Part shown: in pieces, positions 1 through 12,441 of the stretch
How positions within the stretch are numbered: the first letter of the stretch is position 1
Layout: each line of letters begins with the position of its first letter
Assembly: GCF_026210795.1 (NCBI RefSeq)
Contig: NC_089451.1
Coordinates: 3,270,001 to 3,334,000 of the forward strand
Reading direction: 5' to 3'
Origin: Rhizophagus irregularis
Lineage: Eukaryota; Glomeromycota; Glomeromycetes; Glomerales; Glomeraceae
DNA length: 64,000 nucleotides
Notes under the pieces: generated by a model
Databases searched by the model: none
Told to the model about the DNA's origin: nothing
What the model saw: only the letters and a program-made list of their open reading frames with translations
Position numbers and translations under genes: made by a program

Positions 1-100
1 CGGTCGGTTAAATGGTCGGTCAGAACCTTTGACCGACCGATATCGGTCACGGTTATTAACCGGTCATGACCGGTTATGACCGTAACCATTGCCATCCCTA
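1..100. repeat. Terminal part of a DNA transposon (right end), truncated by the window edge
   Basis: The sequence is built from nested GGTCGGTCA / TGACCGGT inverted motifs and ends in GCCATCCCTA at position 100. The same end, CCATCCCTA, closes the element at 14743-17469, whose left end is TAGGGATGG. I therefore read this as the right end of a related terminal-inverted-repeat element that begins outside the window. The TAGGGATGG end resembles hAT-type ends, but no transposase is visible here. Confidence 0.5.
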
Positions 101-804
101 TTCAACATCAGATAAAAATTGAAAAATAAAGACTCATCAAGTTTACATACAAAAAATATATCATATTTCAGGCTTTTTACTTTCAATGTTCTTGGAAATA
201 TTCTCAGTCAGCTCATTCAGCTGGCACATGATCACAAATTTTACGCTCAATAAATCTAAAGTCTATAACAAATGCCTTGGAATTAAAACACCTGCACTAT
301 CAGATGATACACAGATCTTCCTAATTACAAGAAATTCAGTCTACATGAAAAAGAGACTTATCATAGATGTAGACATTATCCATAGTAAAAAACAAATATA
401 ATGTTAGAATCACATAACTTAGTCTCTGATGATAAGGTAGCCTGCCATAAATAATAATTATTATATTTTGAATTACAACCTAGGTGGGCTGTAATATTGT
501 AAACATAAGCTGTAAATCAATTGTAAATACTATACTATTGTGGTTAATTAAAAGATAGTTGGCTATTTACACTATCTGATGATTAAGCCAATGAATTCCA
601 CCCAAGGTACACCAAAAGTTTACCCATCAAGGGTAAGGTTATAAAACAAATCCAGCATTTATCTCAGAAGTACGTTGCACCAAAATACCACCTTCATACC
701 TTGAAATGAAAAACTGGACATAAAGAGCTAAAAATGCTCGCTGCAAATACAACAAGAAATGCAGATTGTATTAAATTATTACCATGCAAGGAATGTAGAT
801 AATG
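101..804. other. Intergenic, no gene recognised
   Basis: AT-rich sequence with no ORF showing domain or codon support. A 71-codon frame at 186-401 has no recognisable motif, upstream signal or family resemblance and is left out. Confidence 0.5.
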
Positions 805-956
805 GTGTAGTTAGCCGAAAAATTCAGCCTAAGGCGCAGTAAATTTTCGGCTAACAACACCCAGCCAAAAAAATTCATGTTGATCTTGAATATTTTTTGA
901 ATATTTTATTGGTTCAACATCTACTATTTTCGGCTAGATATTTACGGCTAACTACA
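805..956. repeat. Short TIR (MITE-like) repeat, left copy
   Basis: Begins GTGTAGTTAGCCG and ends CGGCTAACTACA, so it carries its own inverted ends. The whole block recurs in inverted orientation at 2481-2636, sharing for example the stretches around CATCTACTATTTTCGGCT and TTCGGCTAACAACACCCAGC. The two copies flank the OTU-containing element. Confidence 0.75.
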
Positions 957-972
957 TTATTATTTTAAAAAA

Positions 973-2465
973 GTGTAGTTAGCCATAAATATCAAATGCA
1001 ATACAATAATTTAAGTGGTAACAGGTAATGAAAATCCTGATTGTTCATATTATAATATTTACCATTAATTATTACAATAATAATAATTATATACTTTTCT
1101 TGATAATATTAATTTATATAATACAGAATCGTTAATTATTAAATGGTATTGTTTGGTGTAAAATTGTTTCTTTAAAATGTTTAATTTTAATATTTGCTTG
1201 TAAATAATTTTTAAATTCTTGGAAAATATTCAATAAAATGGATTTAAATATAATCAAAGATAATTTTTTTTTTAATAAACTTTTTTTCTTTGTTATAAAA
1301 TTTGCTAAATTTACTGAAATACTTCACTTAGTAATTATGGATTCTATTTAAACAACTTTTAATTAAAACTAGAAAATTCCTTGCCAAATTACCAAGTTTA
1401 AGTGAAATAATGTCTTATGGACAAAAGCATAAAAAAATTCAAATTTTATCTTGTGATCTTTCATATGTAGATGTTTGTATATCTGAGGGTATAGTTATAG
1501 ATGAAGGTGCATGTTTATTATTACCAGATGAATTTAATGGTTATATATATGCTGATACAACTGCTGATGGAAATTGCTTATATAATGCAGTATCCTATTT
1601 TTTTATTCACAAAAACTCTTTATCAACACAACTTCGTCTATTTACAATATTAGAGTCGATGGCATATGCTGATGAATAACTTGTCTTAGAAGTCTTTGAA
1701 AAAGATTATTCGTATTCAGATAGAGCATTTTTAAAAGCAAATAATAAGAAATATTAGCAAATAGAATATAGAAATATTACACCATTTGTTGCTGAGATTA
1801 TGGAAATGTGTCATATAGGAGCATGGAGTCCATTAGGTGCTCTATATGGTTTAGCCTCAGTTAAATATTAGATCACGAAAATATGTAAAAAGCTCTCAGC
1901 CAAATAAAAAACAAAGGTTAAACAAAATTAAAGATGATGATCCCATTGAACAATGGAAAGAAACAAAAGTATCACTAGAGGATCAAATAATAGCAAATGG
2001 ATTTGTTGAAGCATTTCAAAAGTGTAAAATTCTTTTAAAGGTATTACACAACAAATTGCTGCTGATGAAATTTGTGAATTAGCTAAATCACAAATTGGAT
2101 TTAGACAATCAGCTGTTTCTAAAATTGTTAAAAAATCTGAATTATCTGCTAATGCATTGATGAGAAATGCTATTAAATTATGGATTGAGAAACAAACTGA
2201 AAGTAAGGCATTTGTGGTATGATTAAATTGAATAATAATATAATTAAAATAAATTTTGTTTGAACATTTATTATAGCTTAATAAAATATAAATGATTATA
2301 AAATTTTATATATTTTATAATTAAATAAGTTAAATATATTAAATATATATAAAATCATCACATTTTGATGTTGCCTCCTTGTCTTGCTGGTTCGCTTTGG
2401 TCTCCTGGAATATTATATATTGGCATTTCTTGCGCCTCTGGTTGGATATTTTCGGCTAACTACAC
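973..2465 (+). mobile_element. Element with GTGTAGTTAGCC ends carrying a broken OTU-like gene
   Basis: The left end GTGTAGTTAGCC (973) is matched in inverse by CGGCTAACTACAC (2453-2465). Identical motifs bound the two MITE-like copies outside it, separated by only about 16 bp on each side (956 to 973; 2465 to 2481). Reading from either side gives a nested inverted structure spanning 805-2636. The interior holds a degenerate coding region (1410-2221). No DDE transposase was recognised, so this may be a non-autonomous carrier with a captured gene, or a composite of several related short elements. Confidence 0.6.
1410..2221 (+). pseudogene. OTU-type cysteine protease-like pseudogene
   Basis: The frame from 1410 carries the OTU catalytic signature: Asp-Gly-Asn-Cys followed by Leu-Tyr-x-Ala (Cys codon 1575-1577), and a Trp-Ser-Pro-Leu-Gly-Ala-Leu-Tyr-Gly segment near 1828 that fits the distal part of such a domain. 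The same frame is interrupted by TAA at 1677, TAG at 1755 and TAG at 1869 while similarity continues across them, so the gene is dead as written. A second coding-like stretch follows in a shifted frame (about 1875-2221) and ends in TGA; it is Lys/Glu rich and I do not recognise it. OTU proteins cleave ubiquitin chains. The position between inverted repeats suggests capture by a transposon, although an ancestral element-encoded OTU protein is equally possible. Confidence 0.6.
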
Positions 2466-2480
2466 TATTATTTAAAAAAA

Positions 2481-2636
2481 GTGTAGTTAGACGAAAATAT
2501 TCAGCCGAAAATAGTAGATGTTGAACCAATAAAACATTCAATAAAATATTCTAGATCAACATGAATTTTTTTCGGCTGGGTGTTGTTAGCCGAAAATTTA
2601 CTGCGCCTTCGGCTGAATTTTTCGGCTAACTACACC
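2481..2636. repeat. Short TIR (MITE-like) repeat, right copy (inverted)
   Basis: Inverted counterpart of 805-956: starts GTGTAGTTAG, ends CGGCTAACTACACC. The pair forms terminal inverted repeats of about 150 bp around the OTU-containing interval. Confidence 0.75.
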
Positions 2637-2689
2637 ATTATTATTGTTATTACTAAAAAATCGATAGAACTATTACTTACACCAGTTAC

Positions 2690-3100
2690 CGGGAAGCAAA
2701 AAAAAAAAGTGAATTTTTTTTTATAACCGGAACTAACTATTACCAATTAATTAATATTAGTAGTAAACGTCAGTTACCGAACATAAAGAAAGGGCAAAGT
2801 CCGATCTATTGTTGGAAAAAAAAATTTAAAAAAAGTAAAAAATTTCTAATGAAAAAAAAAATCCGATCTGTTGTTAAGAATTAAAAATCCCAAAAAAAAA
2901 ATAAAAAAAAATTACTAAACGATCTATCGTTAAAAAAAAAAATAAATTGTTAAAAAAAAAATAAATAAATAAGTAATGAAAGAAAGGCCAAAATCTGATC
3001 TATTGTTAAAAAAAAATGTAAAAAAAAATCCCAAAGTTAATCTATTACGGTTAAAAAAAAAATAAAAATAAAAAAAAGTTACTAATCTATCGCGATAGTT
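2690..3100. repeat. Degenerate A-rich tandem repeat
   Basis: Repeated units of the form CGATCTATTGTTAAAAAAAA with varying poly-A length, recognisable at about 2800, 2862, 2920, 2995, 3035 and 3085. No coding potential. Confidence 0.6.
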
Positions 3101-5700
3101 TTTAAAAATTTTACAATATTAACTTAATAAGTTAATTGTCTATTACTTATTAATATTAGCAAAACTTTACAGAGGGTAGTCTAAACATGACATTGAATTT
3201 TTTTTGTTATATAGATTTTATTCGCCCAAATATACACTATACTCAATTAGTAAATAGCGTCCTTGATAAATTTCTTTTTTATCGTTTTTTTACATAAGAT
3301 TAAATTGTATTGTGAAACTTAAATGCATTAAAGATACCTGTAAACTATAATTATTTTTATTATAAATTCTTTCCCTTCATGCAATATTTAAGCTAAATTA
3401 AATAATTTCTATAGGAAAATTTCAGATCATATTCTGAATTGAACTGCTCGTCTTCTCGAAGTTGGTTAGGATTCTTATTGATGCAATACAATTTCATTAG
3501 TGAATTTAGTAAGAATTATTATTGTACATGGCGCCGTACATTTAGATAAACTTTCCCTGCGTACTCTTTAAAAAAAAAATGTCAAGAAGTGGCCTGCATT
3601 ACGCATTTGGCTGGAATTAAGCATGGCACAGGTAGTGAGTGACGAATATAGAATTGTTGAAAAAAAAAGTACGGAGGGTGTGATACAGATTATAACAAGT
3701 CACACTGCAGGCTGCAGCAATAGCTGAAAGCAAAAAAACGTACGTATTTGGCGTAATTTATGTTTATTTTTATTATATACTTAAATTTGTTTATTCCATT
3801 AAAAATATAAAATAAAAATAATTCTAATAGTAATTTAATTAAAGATATATTGCAAATTCACATTTTCCTCATCAAAAAATAAAATGTTAAGAATTTAGAA
3901 TATTCTCAATAGTGAATGTAGTACAAGTATTATACCTTTAAAATTTTTTTATAATTCTCATTTCTTATATTTTGATATTAGATGATAAATCGGCAAAATT
4001 ATTTTTTTGCAAACAACTCCGTACCAACAGATAAAGAATATTATACTAAGGAGACAAAGTCCTTTCATGTCAACTTTTTTTATAGAAATACATGTGATTT
4101 GTGTTGTATAGGCGTATGATTAAGCTTAGAAAATTATAAATTGCATAACAGTATAAAAAATTACACTTTTTCAGTTGGATGGCAAGAATAGGTGCGTATA
4201 ATATAATAATAGGATCGTGTATTGTAATTATCTTGAAATCTGTCATCGTCTAATGTAGGCGCTTTATAGTTGTTATTTTTGATTAGAATTCAAATACTTT
4301 TTTTTAAAATGTACAACGTGTCAACGTAATAATAATGGCTTCGTGAATTACTATTTTCCTTAAGCATTTAATACTTTGACTAATTTGATTTTTAAAAAAT
4401 TTTATGAAGAATCCTGGGCTTTTTCATATTTCTTTAAAAGCTCTCATAATTCTAAGCTGTGTCAGTTTTTGCTATAGTAAGTACCTTTTTTTTATTTTTT
4501 TTATCGGTTCTTAAGACTGAAGTTTTTTTTGAGATTTTTTTTCTGTTCTTTTTTTTGTAACCTGGAAAAAAAATTTATTTATTTATTTATTTATTTTTTA
4601 TTTTTGGTTTTTATAAATAAAAATGGAAAAAAAGACGCTAACCATAGCACCGCAACGTCAACCCATCACTGATCCAAATCTAAAGAAGAAAAGAACAAAA
4701 ACAAAAGGAAAATGAAAAAAAAAATTAAATTAATTGAAAAACTGTGAAAGGAATAAAAAAATATTATTAAAAAACCTGGTCTTAAAAGAATCGGTAGGGA
4801 GGGAAAAAATTTTTTTAAAAAAATCTGATAAGAAAATATTGGATTTTTAAAATCGGAGAGGACCAATAAATGAATAACTGAAATAATAATAATAAATCCG
4901 GTTTTCAAAATCGGAAAGAAGGAAATAAAAATTTTGGTTTAATTGTTATCTCAGCTTAACCGAAAAATTTCTTTTACTGTAGCCGATCGCATCGTCCCAA
5001 AATGATAGAAATGGCCGAAAAAGAAATATAATTAATAATAATAACTTAACTTTTTCCTATTGCATTACAAAAAAATTCCTATTATAACCGAAACTGGGTT
5101 AATCACAAAATCTTTACGGGTCAATAATTTAAGTTTTAAGTTTTGCAAACGTGATCATCCCGTTGATTTTTTTTTATTATTTGTCAGCCAAGTATGTTGA
5201 TTTGAAACTGAAACTTGGTAATAAGCGTATGGATGATTTAGAAATCGAAAAGACTCTTGGTTCTCTGTTAGATGATTTTTTAAACACGTAATAAAACTGA
5301 AATGCATTAAACTTTGACAATCATATCTTGAAATGAAAAATTGGGCGTATTTTTTAATATTAACATTGATTAGATTTCATATTTAATCTAATCATATTCT
5401 CATTTTGGACGAAAAAAATTCCAGATAATTATACTAGCCTTTAAAATTTTTTTGTTAAAGAAAATCACTTTTTTGAGTTTTTAAGATTATTAAATTTTTA
5501 CAAAAACGAGAAATTATTTCAAACTAATTAATTGTAGTATATATAAATTTGTTAAAATTTAACTTGCTTCTTTCGGTCAATTACATTTTGTTATACATGC
5601 ATTGTATGTGTCACAACTGTCCCTATGTTTTTTAAAGTTAAAAAAGATAAATACAATGAATTTTCTTTAATTTTTTCAAATTTTAATTTTATATTACAAT
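3101..5700. other. AT-rich intergenic DNA, no gene recognised
   Basis: Contains long A and T runs and an (ATTT)n tract near 4570-4600. The only long frame (4666-4908, minus) is a translation of A-rich simple sequence. I see no RNA gene or regulatory element here. Confidence 0.5.
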
Positions 5701-6265
5701 AAAGAAAATTAGAAGAAAATTCATATTTTATAAACTATATTATGACTTTACACATATTACGAAAAATTTAACCCGCTTGAATATAGTAATTATATTTAAT
5801 CAATTACAGGATGGCAAGGACCATGAAAAATTGTTTAAATTTTAAATGTTGGCTTTCTCTTACAAGTCACATTATATAGTTTACGTAATGATTAAAGAGA
5901 CCGCATAAATACTTATAGTGCGCTTGGAATTATTATTTTTAAATGAATATTGTACATAACTTCATATCAATTACTATATACAAGGATTAATTTTATTCAC
6001 CTGATAAGGTTATATATAATATTTGATATCAAGCTGCGGAGATTACGCAAATTCTTTCTTGTTAATGTTTTTGATATATAAAATCTCTATTATCTTTATT
6101 ATCTTTTAAAGTGAACAATTTCCTATCTATAAATTCCAAGTATTTTGTAAGCGCAGAAAGCTAAATATTTTTCATGGTATATTTGAGCGAATAAAGCAAA
6201 TATATATAAAAGAAAGTAATAAAAACAATATAATTGGAGCGACCTAGTAGAAAATGGTAGCCGGA
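5700..6265. repeat. Segmental duplication, upstream segment, copy A
   Basis: From about 5700 this matches 25620-26225 (for example around CAATTACAGGATG and the following TTTACG block), and from about 6020 it also matches 14330-14640 (TATCAAGCTGCGGAGAT followed by the CAGAAAGCTAAATA block). It lies directly upstream of the RING/TPR gene in copies A and B; in copy C the gene is missing. Confidence 0.7.
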
Positions 6266-6578
6266 TTTATTTGCCGGTTACACATGTCTGGTTACACATG
6301 ATTTTATAGGCTCATATTTAAAAGTAGGTCACGAACTGACATTATGGTTAAAAATATTCGTTCACATTTTAAGTCATTGGAGAAAATGAATAACGATATT
6401 ATAGTGCTAAAAAATACTCAAATTATGTCATGAACCTGGAAAGATTTAACAAGAATATAACATACTGAAAATAATTATATTAGAAACATAAAGAATATAG
6501 AGTAAGATATTGTACATAACATGATAATTTTATTTGTAAATCGAAATCGTAACCAAAAATGTGTAACCGGCAAATAAA
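6266..6578. repeat. MITE-like element with perfect 20-bp terminal inverted repeats
   Basis: The first 20 bases (TTTATTTGCCGGTTACACAT) are exactly inverted at 6559-6578. The element is 313 bp without an ORF. Diverged remains of it lie in copy B, where a Tc1 element (17791-19079) and a solo LTR (19167-19730) have landed inside it. This copy therefore shows both empty sites: a single TA at 6513 and a single CCGG at 6567. Confidence 0.75.
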
Positions 6579-6843
6579 GTGAATAAAGTGATGCTAGGAT
6601 CGTTATTTAATTGGCTAAATGTAAATGTCACATGATCGTCGATCATTACCCATACACAACAATTGTGATATATTTCTGATACGCCATATTTTTGTTTGTG
6701 TATTACAGTTTTTAAATAAAGAAAAATGGCAATAGTACAAAGAAATGGAGGTTGTACAAACTCTGATATAAATTTTATAATACAACGAGTTTCTTAATTT
6801 CTCTTTACTTTTTGGACTTTATGTTTTTAGCGAGAAATAAAAA

Positions 6844-9800
6844 ATGGAAGGAAATTCAAACCAGGTGAATAAATTTTATATGAATATTGGATATTTTGTT
6901 TAATTAAGATAATTAATAAGCTTACTTTATATTACAACTATATATAGAATGGAAGTTCATCGTTTGTTAATAGTTCCATCGAGTTCAGACTACCTCTGCT
7001 TGAAAACATATCCAATAATTGTATCCTTCTTGAGTTAGAGCAAGATGGATTTATTACACCTGATGAAAAGGCAGAAAAACTTATTAAAAATTTAACCAAA
7101 TTAAATTATTTATTTGCTCTTAAATTACTTTTTGATACCCCATTTAACCAATTTTCGGATGAAGTTCTTCGAAATTCTTTGGTTGCATTAGCAGATCCGA
7201 CGCATTTTGATTATTATGGAAAACAGAGTATGGTCAGACTAGAGTTACACATTCGTACCTGGGTTGCTGTATTGGAAAAGATTTGCGTGACACCAATGCG
7301 CTTAAGTAAAGAACTTCGAGATAAAGTTTATAGCTCTTTAGCAAAATTTGCAGAAATTCATAAAAAAACAACTCAAGTAATGCAAGAAGGAATTGATAAT
7401 AATTTTAGGTCTGAATTTAATCAATTCAATCAATTACATGATAATAAAGAAGATGAAGGAATTATGAACAAACGAAATTATAATATTGACTTCTTATTAA
7501 TTCATTTACGAGATACATTACATAGTTTACGTGATGATGAGACTTGGTTTCAAGAAATTATACGAAGAACCAAGGAATTACTTAAGGGTGCATTAAATAT
7601 TACACCAGGAGCTTTATCAACACTAGCACCCGGAGTTGCTCTTCCAAATGATAATTGTTCGATCTTATCAATGCTCACTCAATTACGAAAAGGATTAAAT
7701 TTTAAGTATCCAGTAGCGTCTTATTATGTAGATTGGAGAGTTATGTTGATAATTCAACATAATTTATTCAATTGGTCTGGTGGTACTGAAAATATAATTA
7801 GTAAAAAATTTCAAGAAATGGTATTAATGGAATATTTTTGGAGTTATTTAGAAAAAGAATGGATTGATGTTACTGATAATTCTATTTTAGATTCTCAATC
7901 AAAATTTGATGAAATATCAAATAAACTTGTTAAAGCTTTTAAAAATACTGGAAATTTCATTAATGATCTTGTTGGAAATGAACCTCTTGCTTTACCACAT
8001 ACTTTATGGTTTGGAATATTAGATCTCGCACAAAATCTTATCCAAAGATCCACTCGAAAATCCACTCATGGTCTATGTTATTATTTAGCAATTGAATCAC
8101 TTAATAGAGCTCCCAGTAGTTTCATTCAATTTAAAGCAATTGAAATATTATTTCATTTACATAATATTAATCAACAAATGTTTTCAATAATTGAAATTGA
8201 CTTTAATCAATACATTCAAAAATTAAATGAAACAGATTCAACAACAGATTCTTCAGAAAAATTTCAAAATTTGTTAGCGTTTGTTAAAAAAAAGTGTGCT
8301 GATGATTTTAATCTATTAAATTATAATATTGAAAAAGGAAAGGGAAAAGGAAAAGAAAAGAGTCTATCAATTCAAAATACAAACTTAACAAAAAAAATTT
8401 CGAAATTGGGTGAAATTTTAGAAATGATTGCAAATGAAATGACTTGCCCGATTGATCATGAACCAACAGATCAATTATGTGTTTTACAATGTCAACATAT
8501 ATTATCATTTAATAATTTAAAAAAATTGAAACAGAAAAATTGCCCTAAATGTCGAGAAAATATTGAAGATAATGGTATTAGATATTTACCACAAAATGTT
8601 ATTTATAAACATTTATATTCCCAATTTTTTGAAGCTGGACATATTTTACCTTCAATTGAAGTAGAAGATTTAACAAACAACCAATATGATGATAGTGATT
8701 CAGATGATTCAGAAGTTGATCTTATGTTAACTAAGAAAAAGAAAATTCTAAAAGCAATTAGGTTAAATCCAAATATATCATTAAAATCAATATTCCAAAT
8801 TAGAAAAAAACAGCATCCAACATATCTAAATGCTATTAAAGAATTAAAAGAAAAAAATTATAAAAATGCTGAACATTGGTGTAAAGAGTTTCTTAAAACC
8901 TATCCAGAAAGTTATTCTATAAGATGTATTTTAGCTTACACTTATAGATGTCTCAATAATTATAAACAAGCACATTTACATTTAAATGAAGCTATTGAGC
9001 TGAAAGGAAAAAAGCTCAATGCCTGGTATATTCGTGGAGAAATTCATTTAAGACAGGGCAATTATGATGATGCAGTAAGAGATTTAATAACTTCAATAAC
9101 TTCAATAAATTATAATGCTAAAATGAATTTTTTATATATAATGATTGGAATTAGTTATTGTAATAGTAATGATAATGAAGATGCCTTAAAATATTTTGAT
9201 AATGTATTACAAAATGATCCAAATAATCATTTATGTCTTAGGTACTGTGCTTATATTTATGAAAAGCAAGGAAAATTCTCAGATACTCTAAAGATGTTAG
9301 ATAAATTGCTCAAGATTAATGAGAAAGATTCATTAATTTTATGTTATTATGGAGAAACTATAAGTAAAATGAAAAAGTATGATAGTGCTATAACATATTT
9401 TACAAAAGCAAGTAATATAGATCCAGAAAATATTCATAATTTAACTAAGAGAGCTATTATATATTGTATTCTTCAAGAATATGAAAAAGCTTTATTGGAT
9501 ATTAATAATATCATACAATTAGATACTTGTAAGGGATTAATATATTTTATAATGGCAGATAATATTGAATTAGATCCTAATATTGATTGGAATCTAAAGT
9601 TTTTGAATCTTATTTCTAAGATTAATGAATTCGCTAATATAAATCATGATGAATCATTGCTTTTGATGAGATGCACAATATATATTAGATTAAAAAAATA
9701 TGAAGATGCAGTATTAGATTTAGATAGATTGTTTGAGATAAATGAAGATATCTCATTTGCTTATTTATTACAAAAATATTCAGATTTTTGGTTATACTTG

Positions 9801-10633
9801 TGTAAATCATATCTTCTTAATGATCGGGTTCATCTTGGAATTACTAATTATTTTGACCTTTATATGTATAGAGGTAAGTACATTTAAATTTAATATTCTA
9901 CAAATTAATATTAATTACTACATTCTAATAGTGGATTTTTACAGTAAAAGGGATTTATTTTATGTCCCATCTTATGAAGTTTAATTGTAAATATCAAATT
10001 CAATTTCGAGAAAGTTATTTAAATGGGTAAATATATTTGTAATAGTATTTACAATTTGGGTAATCATATATAAATTAATGGCTTTAATAATCTGTTTTCA
10101 AGGCGCATATTATCTCTTAAAGGCATTTATTTAAGCTTGCCCGAATTTTCTATTGCCGATATGCCTTCTGTCAAAAATGCATTCTATGATATAATTTGGA
10201 AAATAAATATCAAAAAAATAATTTCGTCGGACTGTTTTATTAAATTTATAGTTGAAAGAAAATGTTCAGTAAGTGTAATTAATAACAAATATTTAGTTTA
10301 TTTAATTTAATTAACAACAACTAATACGTGAGTAATTCTGTAATTTCATATAAGTTTATCAATAAGTCGAAAAAGGAATATGTATTACAATATGAAGATA
10401 TATTAGAACTTGAAGGATTAGGTTGGATTTCATATGTGACATTTTGCCCTATATACCTACATGGATACGATCAGATACAACTTTCAATTGTAACACAAGA
10501 GGATTCTATTGATATGGTTTGCAATTTTGTTCTTATTCTTTCAATATGTACAGAATATATGAATTATAACATTATCATTCCTTTATTTATTATAGCAAAT
10601 AGAATATGCCAGACTTACTTACAGTCATCATGA
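6844..10633 (+). CDS. RING-like/TPR protein, copy A
   Basis: Inferred exons: 6844-6864, 6948-9877, 10103-10268, 10355-10633, giving about 1131 aa. The first exon encodes only seven residues, and the same ATG-exon-intron arrangement is kept in copy B, which supports the start. Residues 1-500 are helical without a recognised domain. Residues about 507-542 form a degenerate RING-like finger (Cys-x3-His, Cys-x3-Cys-x-His, Cys-Pro-x-Cys). A Lys/Asp-rich linker follows, then TPR-like repeats from about 630 to 960. RING proteins usually act as E3 ubiquitin ligases and TPRs bind partners; that role is inferred. Exon 2 is joined with a GTACAT donor at 9878, because the nearby GTAAGT donor (9874) puts exon 3 out of frame in both paralogs. 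Compared with copy B, several short in-frame blocks are missing from the TPR region, around 9523-9580. Without splicing at 9878 the frame ends at 9887. Confidence 0.75.
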
Positions 10634-10775
10634 AGAACGAATTTATTTTCCTAAAACGGATTATTTATTACCATTTTATGCAAAAAATATTCCAGAAACT
10701 TTTAAGGACAAGTATTTTTTAAGAAAAGAAACAGAAAATTTACTTGAATTAAATGACATTATTGATAACCTATAA
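10634..10775 (+). other. Conserved coding-like 3' extension, offset by one frame from exon 4
   Basis: After the exon 4 stop (TGA 10631-10633) a frame shifted by +1 stays open to TAA 10773-10775. It encodes a segment closely matching the corresponding segment of copy B (23915-24062), with many differences at third codon positions. This suggests the segment is or was translated, through an intron I cannot place, a +1 shift at the TGA, or a frameshift that predates the duplication. Confidence 0.5.
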
Positions 10776-11087
10776 ATTATAAATAGTTATACTATATATA
10801 TCATCTCTAAGAAAGTGGGTTATAATTTAGTTATTTTATATTTATAATATATATAAGACGCAAAAATAATACAAAAATTATTAAATTATTAAATCCATCC
10901 CACTTCAACAGCTTTTATGATATCAGACTGTTGACATTCGTTGATGATGATGTTCCGATATCACAATGTTCGTAATGTGGAAGACGCGTATGATTATAAT
11001 AAAAGTAGCTTTTTATCCATTTAATTAGAAAAAATGAAATTTATTTATATATGTACAGTACATATAATATTTAAGAATAAATGTATT
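10776..11087. other. Intergenic, nothing recognised
   Basis: AT-rich; no gene, RNA or repeat structure seen. Confidence 0.5.
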
Positions 11088-11401
11088 TGTAACAGCCTGT
11101 TACATATCTTATTTGTAACATCCTTTTTTTATTTTTTTTTAATAATAAATTTAGTATGTAGTTTACAAATAAAATTTTTATATGCAAAATTTAATTTGGA
11201 AAACTTTTACTTAATGTACTTAAGACAGTTTCATAGACAAAATTTCAAGTTATAAGCAGTTTCTTGAAATTTTTTAAAAAATTCTTTTGTCTTGGTTACA
11301 CGACTGATCTTTTTGTTTTTGTTTACATTTCGCCTGATCTTAAATTTTAATTGGATAAAATTGGGGGTTGTTACAAATAAGACGCGTAACAGGCTGTTAC
11401 A
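11088..11401. repeat. MITE-like element with 33-bp terminal inverted repeats
   Basis: Starts TGTAACAGCCTGTTAC and ends GTAACAGGCTGTTACA; about 30 of 33 terminal positions pair. Both flanks show ATT, a possible 3-bp target duplication. The ORFs inside (11034-11255 plus, 11231-11416 minus) are low-complexity frames and not genes. Confidence 0.8.
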
Positions 11402-11983
11402 ATTAGATTTATCCAATATTTAATATGGATTTATATTTATAAAAGATACATACATACAGTATGTAATCAGTAATCTATTTCGAATTTTTCATTTTTTGCT
11501 TTTGTGAATTTTTTTTGTGAAATAAATAAAAAGAAAAATAGAGAAATTTTTATTAATGTTCGAGAAAACGCATTAAAATGGTTTGAGAATGAAGGAATGT
11601 GTATTACAGATTAGAATAAGAATGAAATTAAGTGAGAGAACAATTATATAGTTATACAAATGAAAAATATGTTTCTGACATAGCATATTCTCATCCAATC
11701 ATTTCAAATCGTTATTTATTCATCGATGTAATATTTTCCTATTAATAAAAACTCTGATGTTATCAAGAAATCTGATTTACAAATGTTCAGTAAATGGGCC
11801 AAAGCAACATATTTTATATGATTATAGAAGATACTACTATGTTTTGGCCAATTTAAATTACTGTAAAAAATTAAGAGGATTACCAGACTTACAAATGTAA
11901 CTTCAGAATTATTATTTTCTAAACTTCTAAACAAATTTTATATAAAAAATTTATATTCATAACATGCTATATATCATAACTTA
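11402..11983. other. Intergenic, nothing recognised
   Basis: AT-rich, no supported gene; a 72-codon minus-strand frame at 11716-11934 has no recognisable features. Confidence 0.45.
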
Positions 11984-12440
11984 ATTTATCCCACGGTTCC
12001 TAATCAATTTCTGTAACTTTTTTTACTGATATTTTCACGGTAACTGATCAACATGTTTATATCACATAATAAATTATACTTTTTATTGTTAAACTTATTA
12101 TTATACTATTGAAAATAAAAATGATATTATATTATTTGCATTTATACATAAAGAATTATAAAATCGAAACTATTTTTGTATATAAAAAGAAACATTTGAA
12201 AAGGTACAATTTTGAAATATAGGTATACTTGGGAATTTGTGTAAAGTTTTTTTTATTTTTTTTAACCATTATGGTTTGAATAAGTGGAATAAAGAAGAAA
12301 GCAGTAAAGTTTAATAATAGTTAGACAAATACTATTTATAATAGTTAAAAATAAACTATAAAATAAACTATTACTAGTAGTCAAAATAAACTAGTATCAA
12401 ATAAACTCACAGGAGAAAAGGACGGAACCGTGGGATAAAT
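11984..12440. repeat. Short element with perfect 17-bp terminal inverted repeats
   Basis: ATTTATCCCACGGTTCC at 11984-12000 is exactly inverted at 12424-12440. No ORF inside. It abuts a separate long palindrome at 12442. Confidence 0.75.
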
Positions 12441-12441
12441 C

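Noticed and set aside
186-401. 71-codon ORF
   Set aside because: No domain, no supporting context, expected by chance at this base composition.
4666-4908. 80-codon minus-strand ORF
   Set aside because: Translation of A-rich low-complexity sequence.
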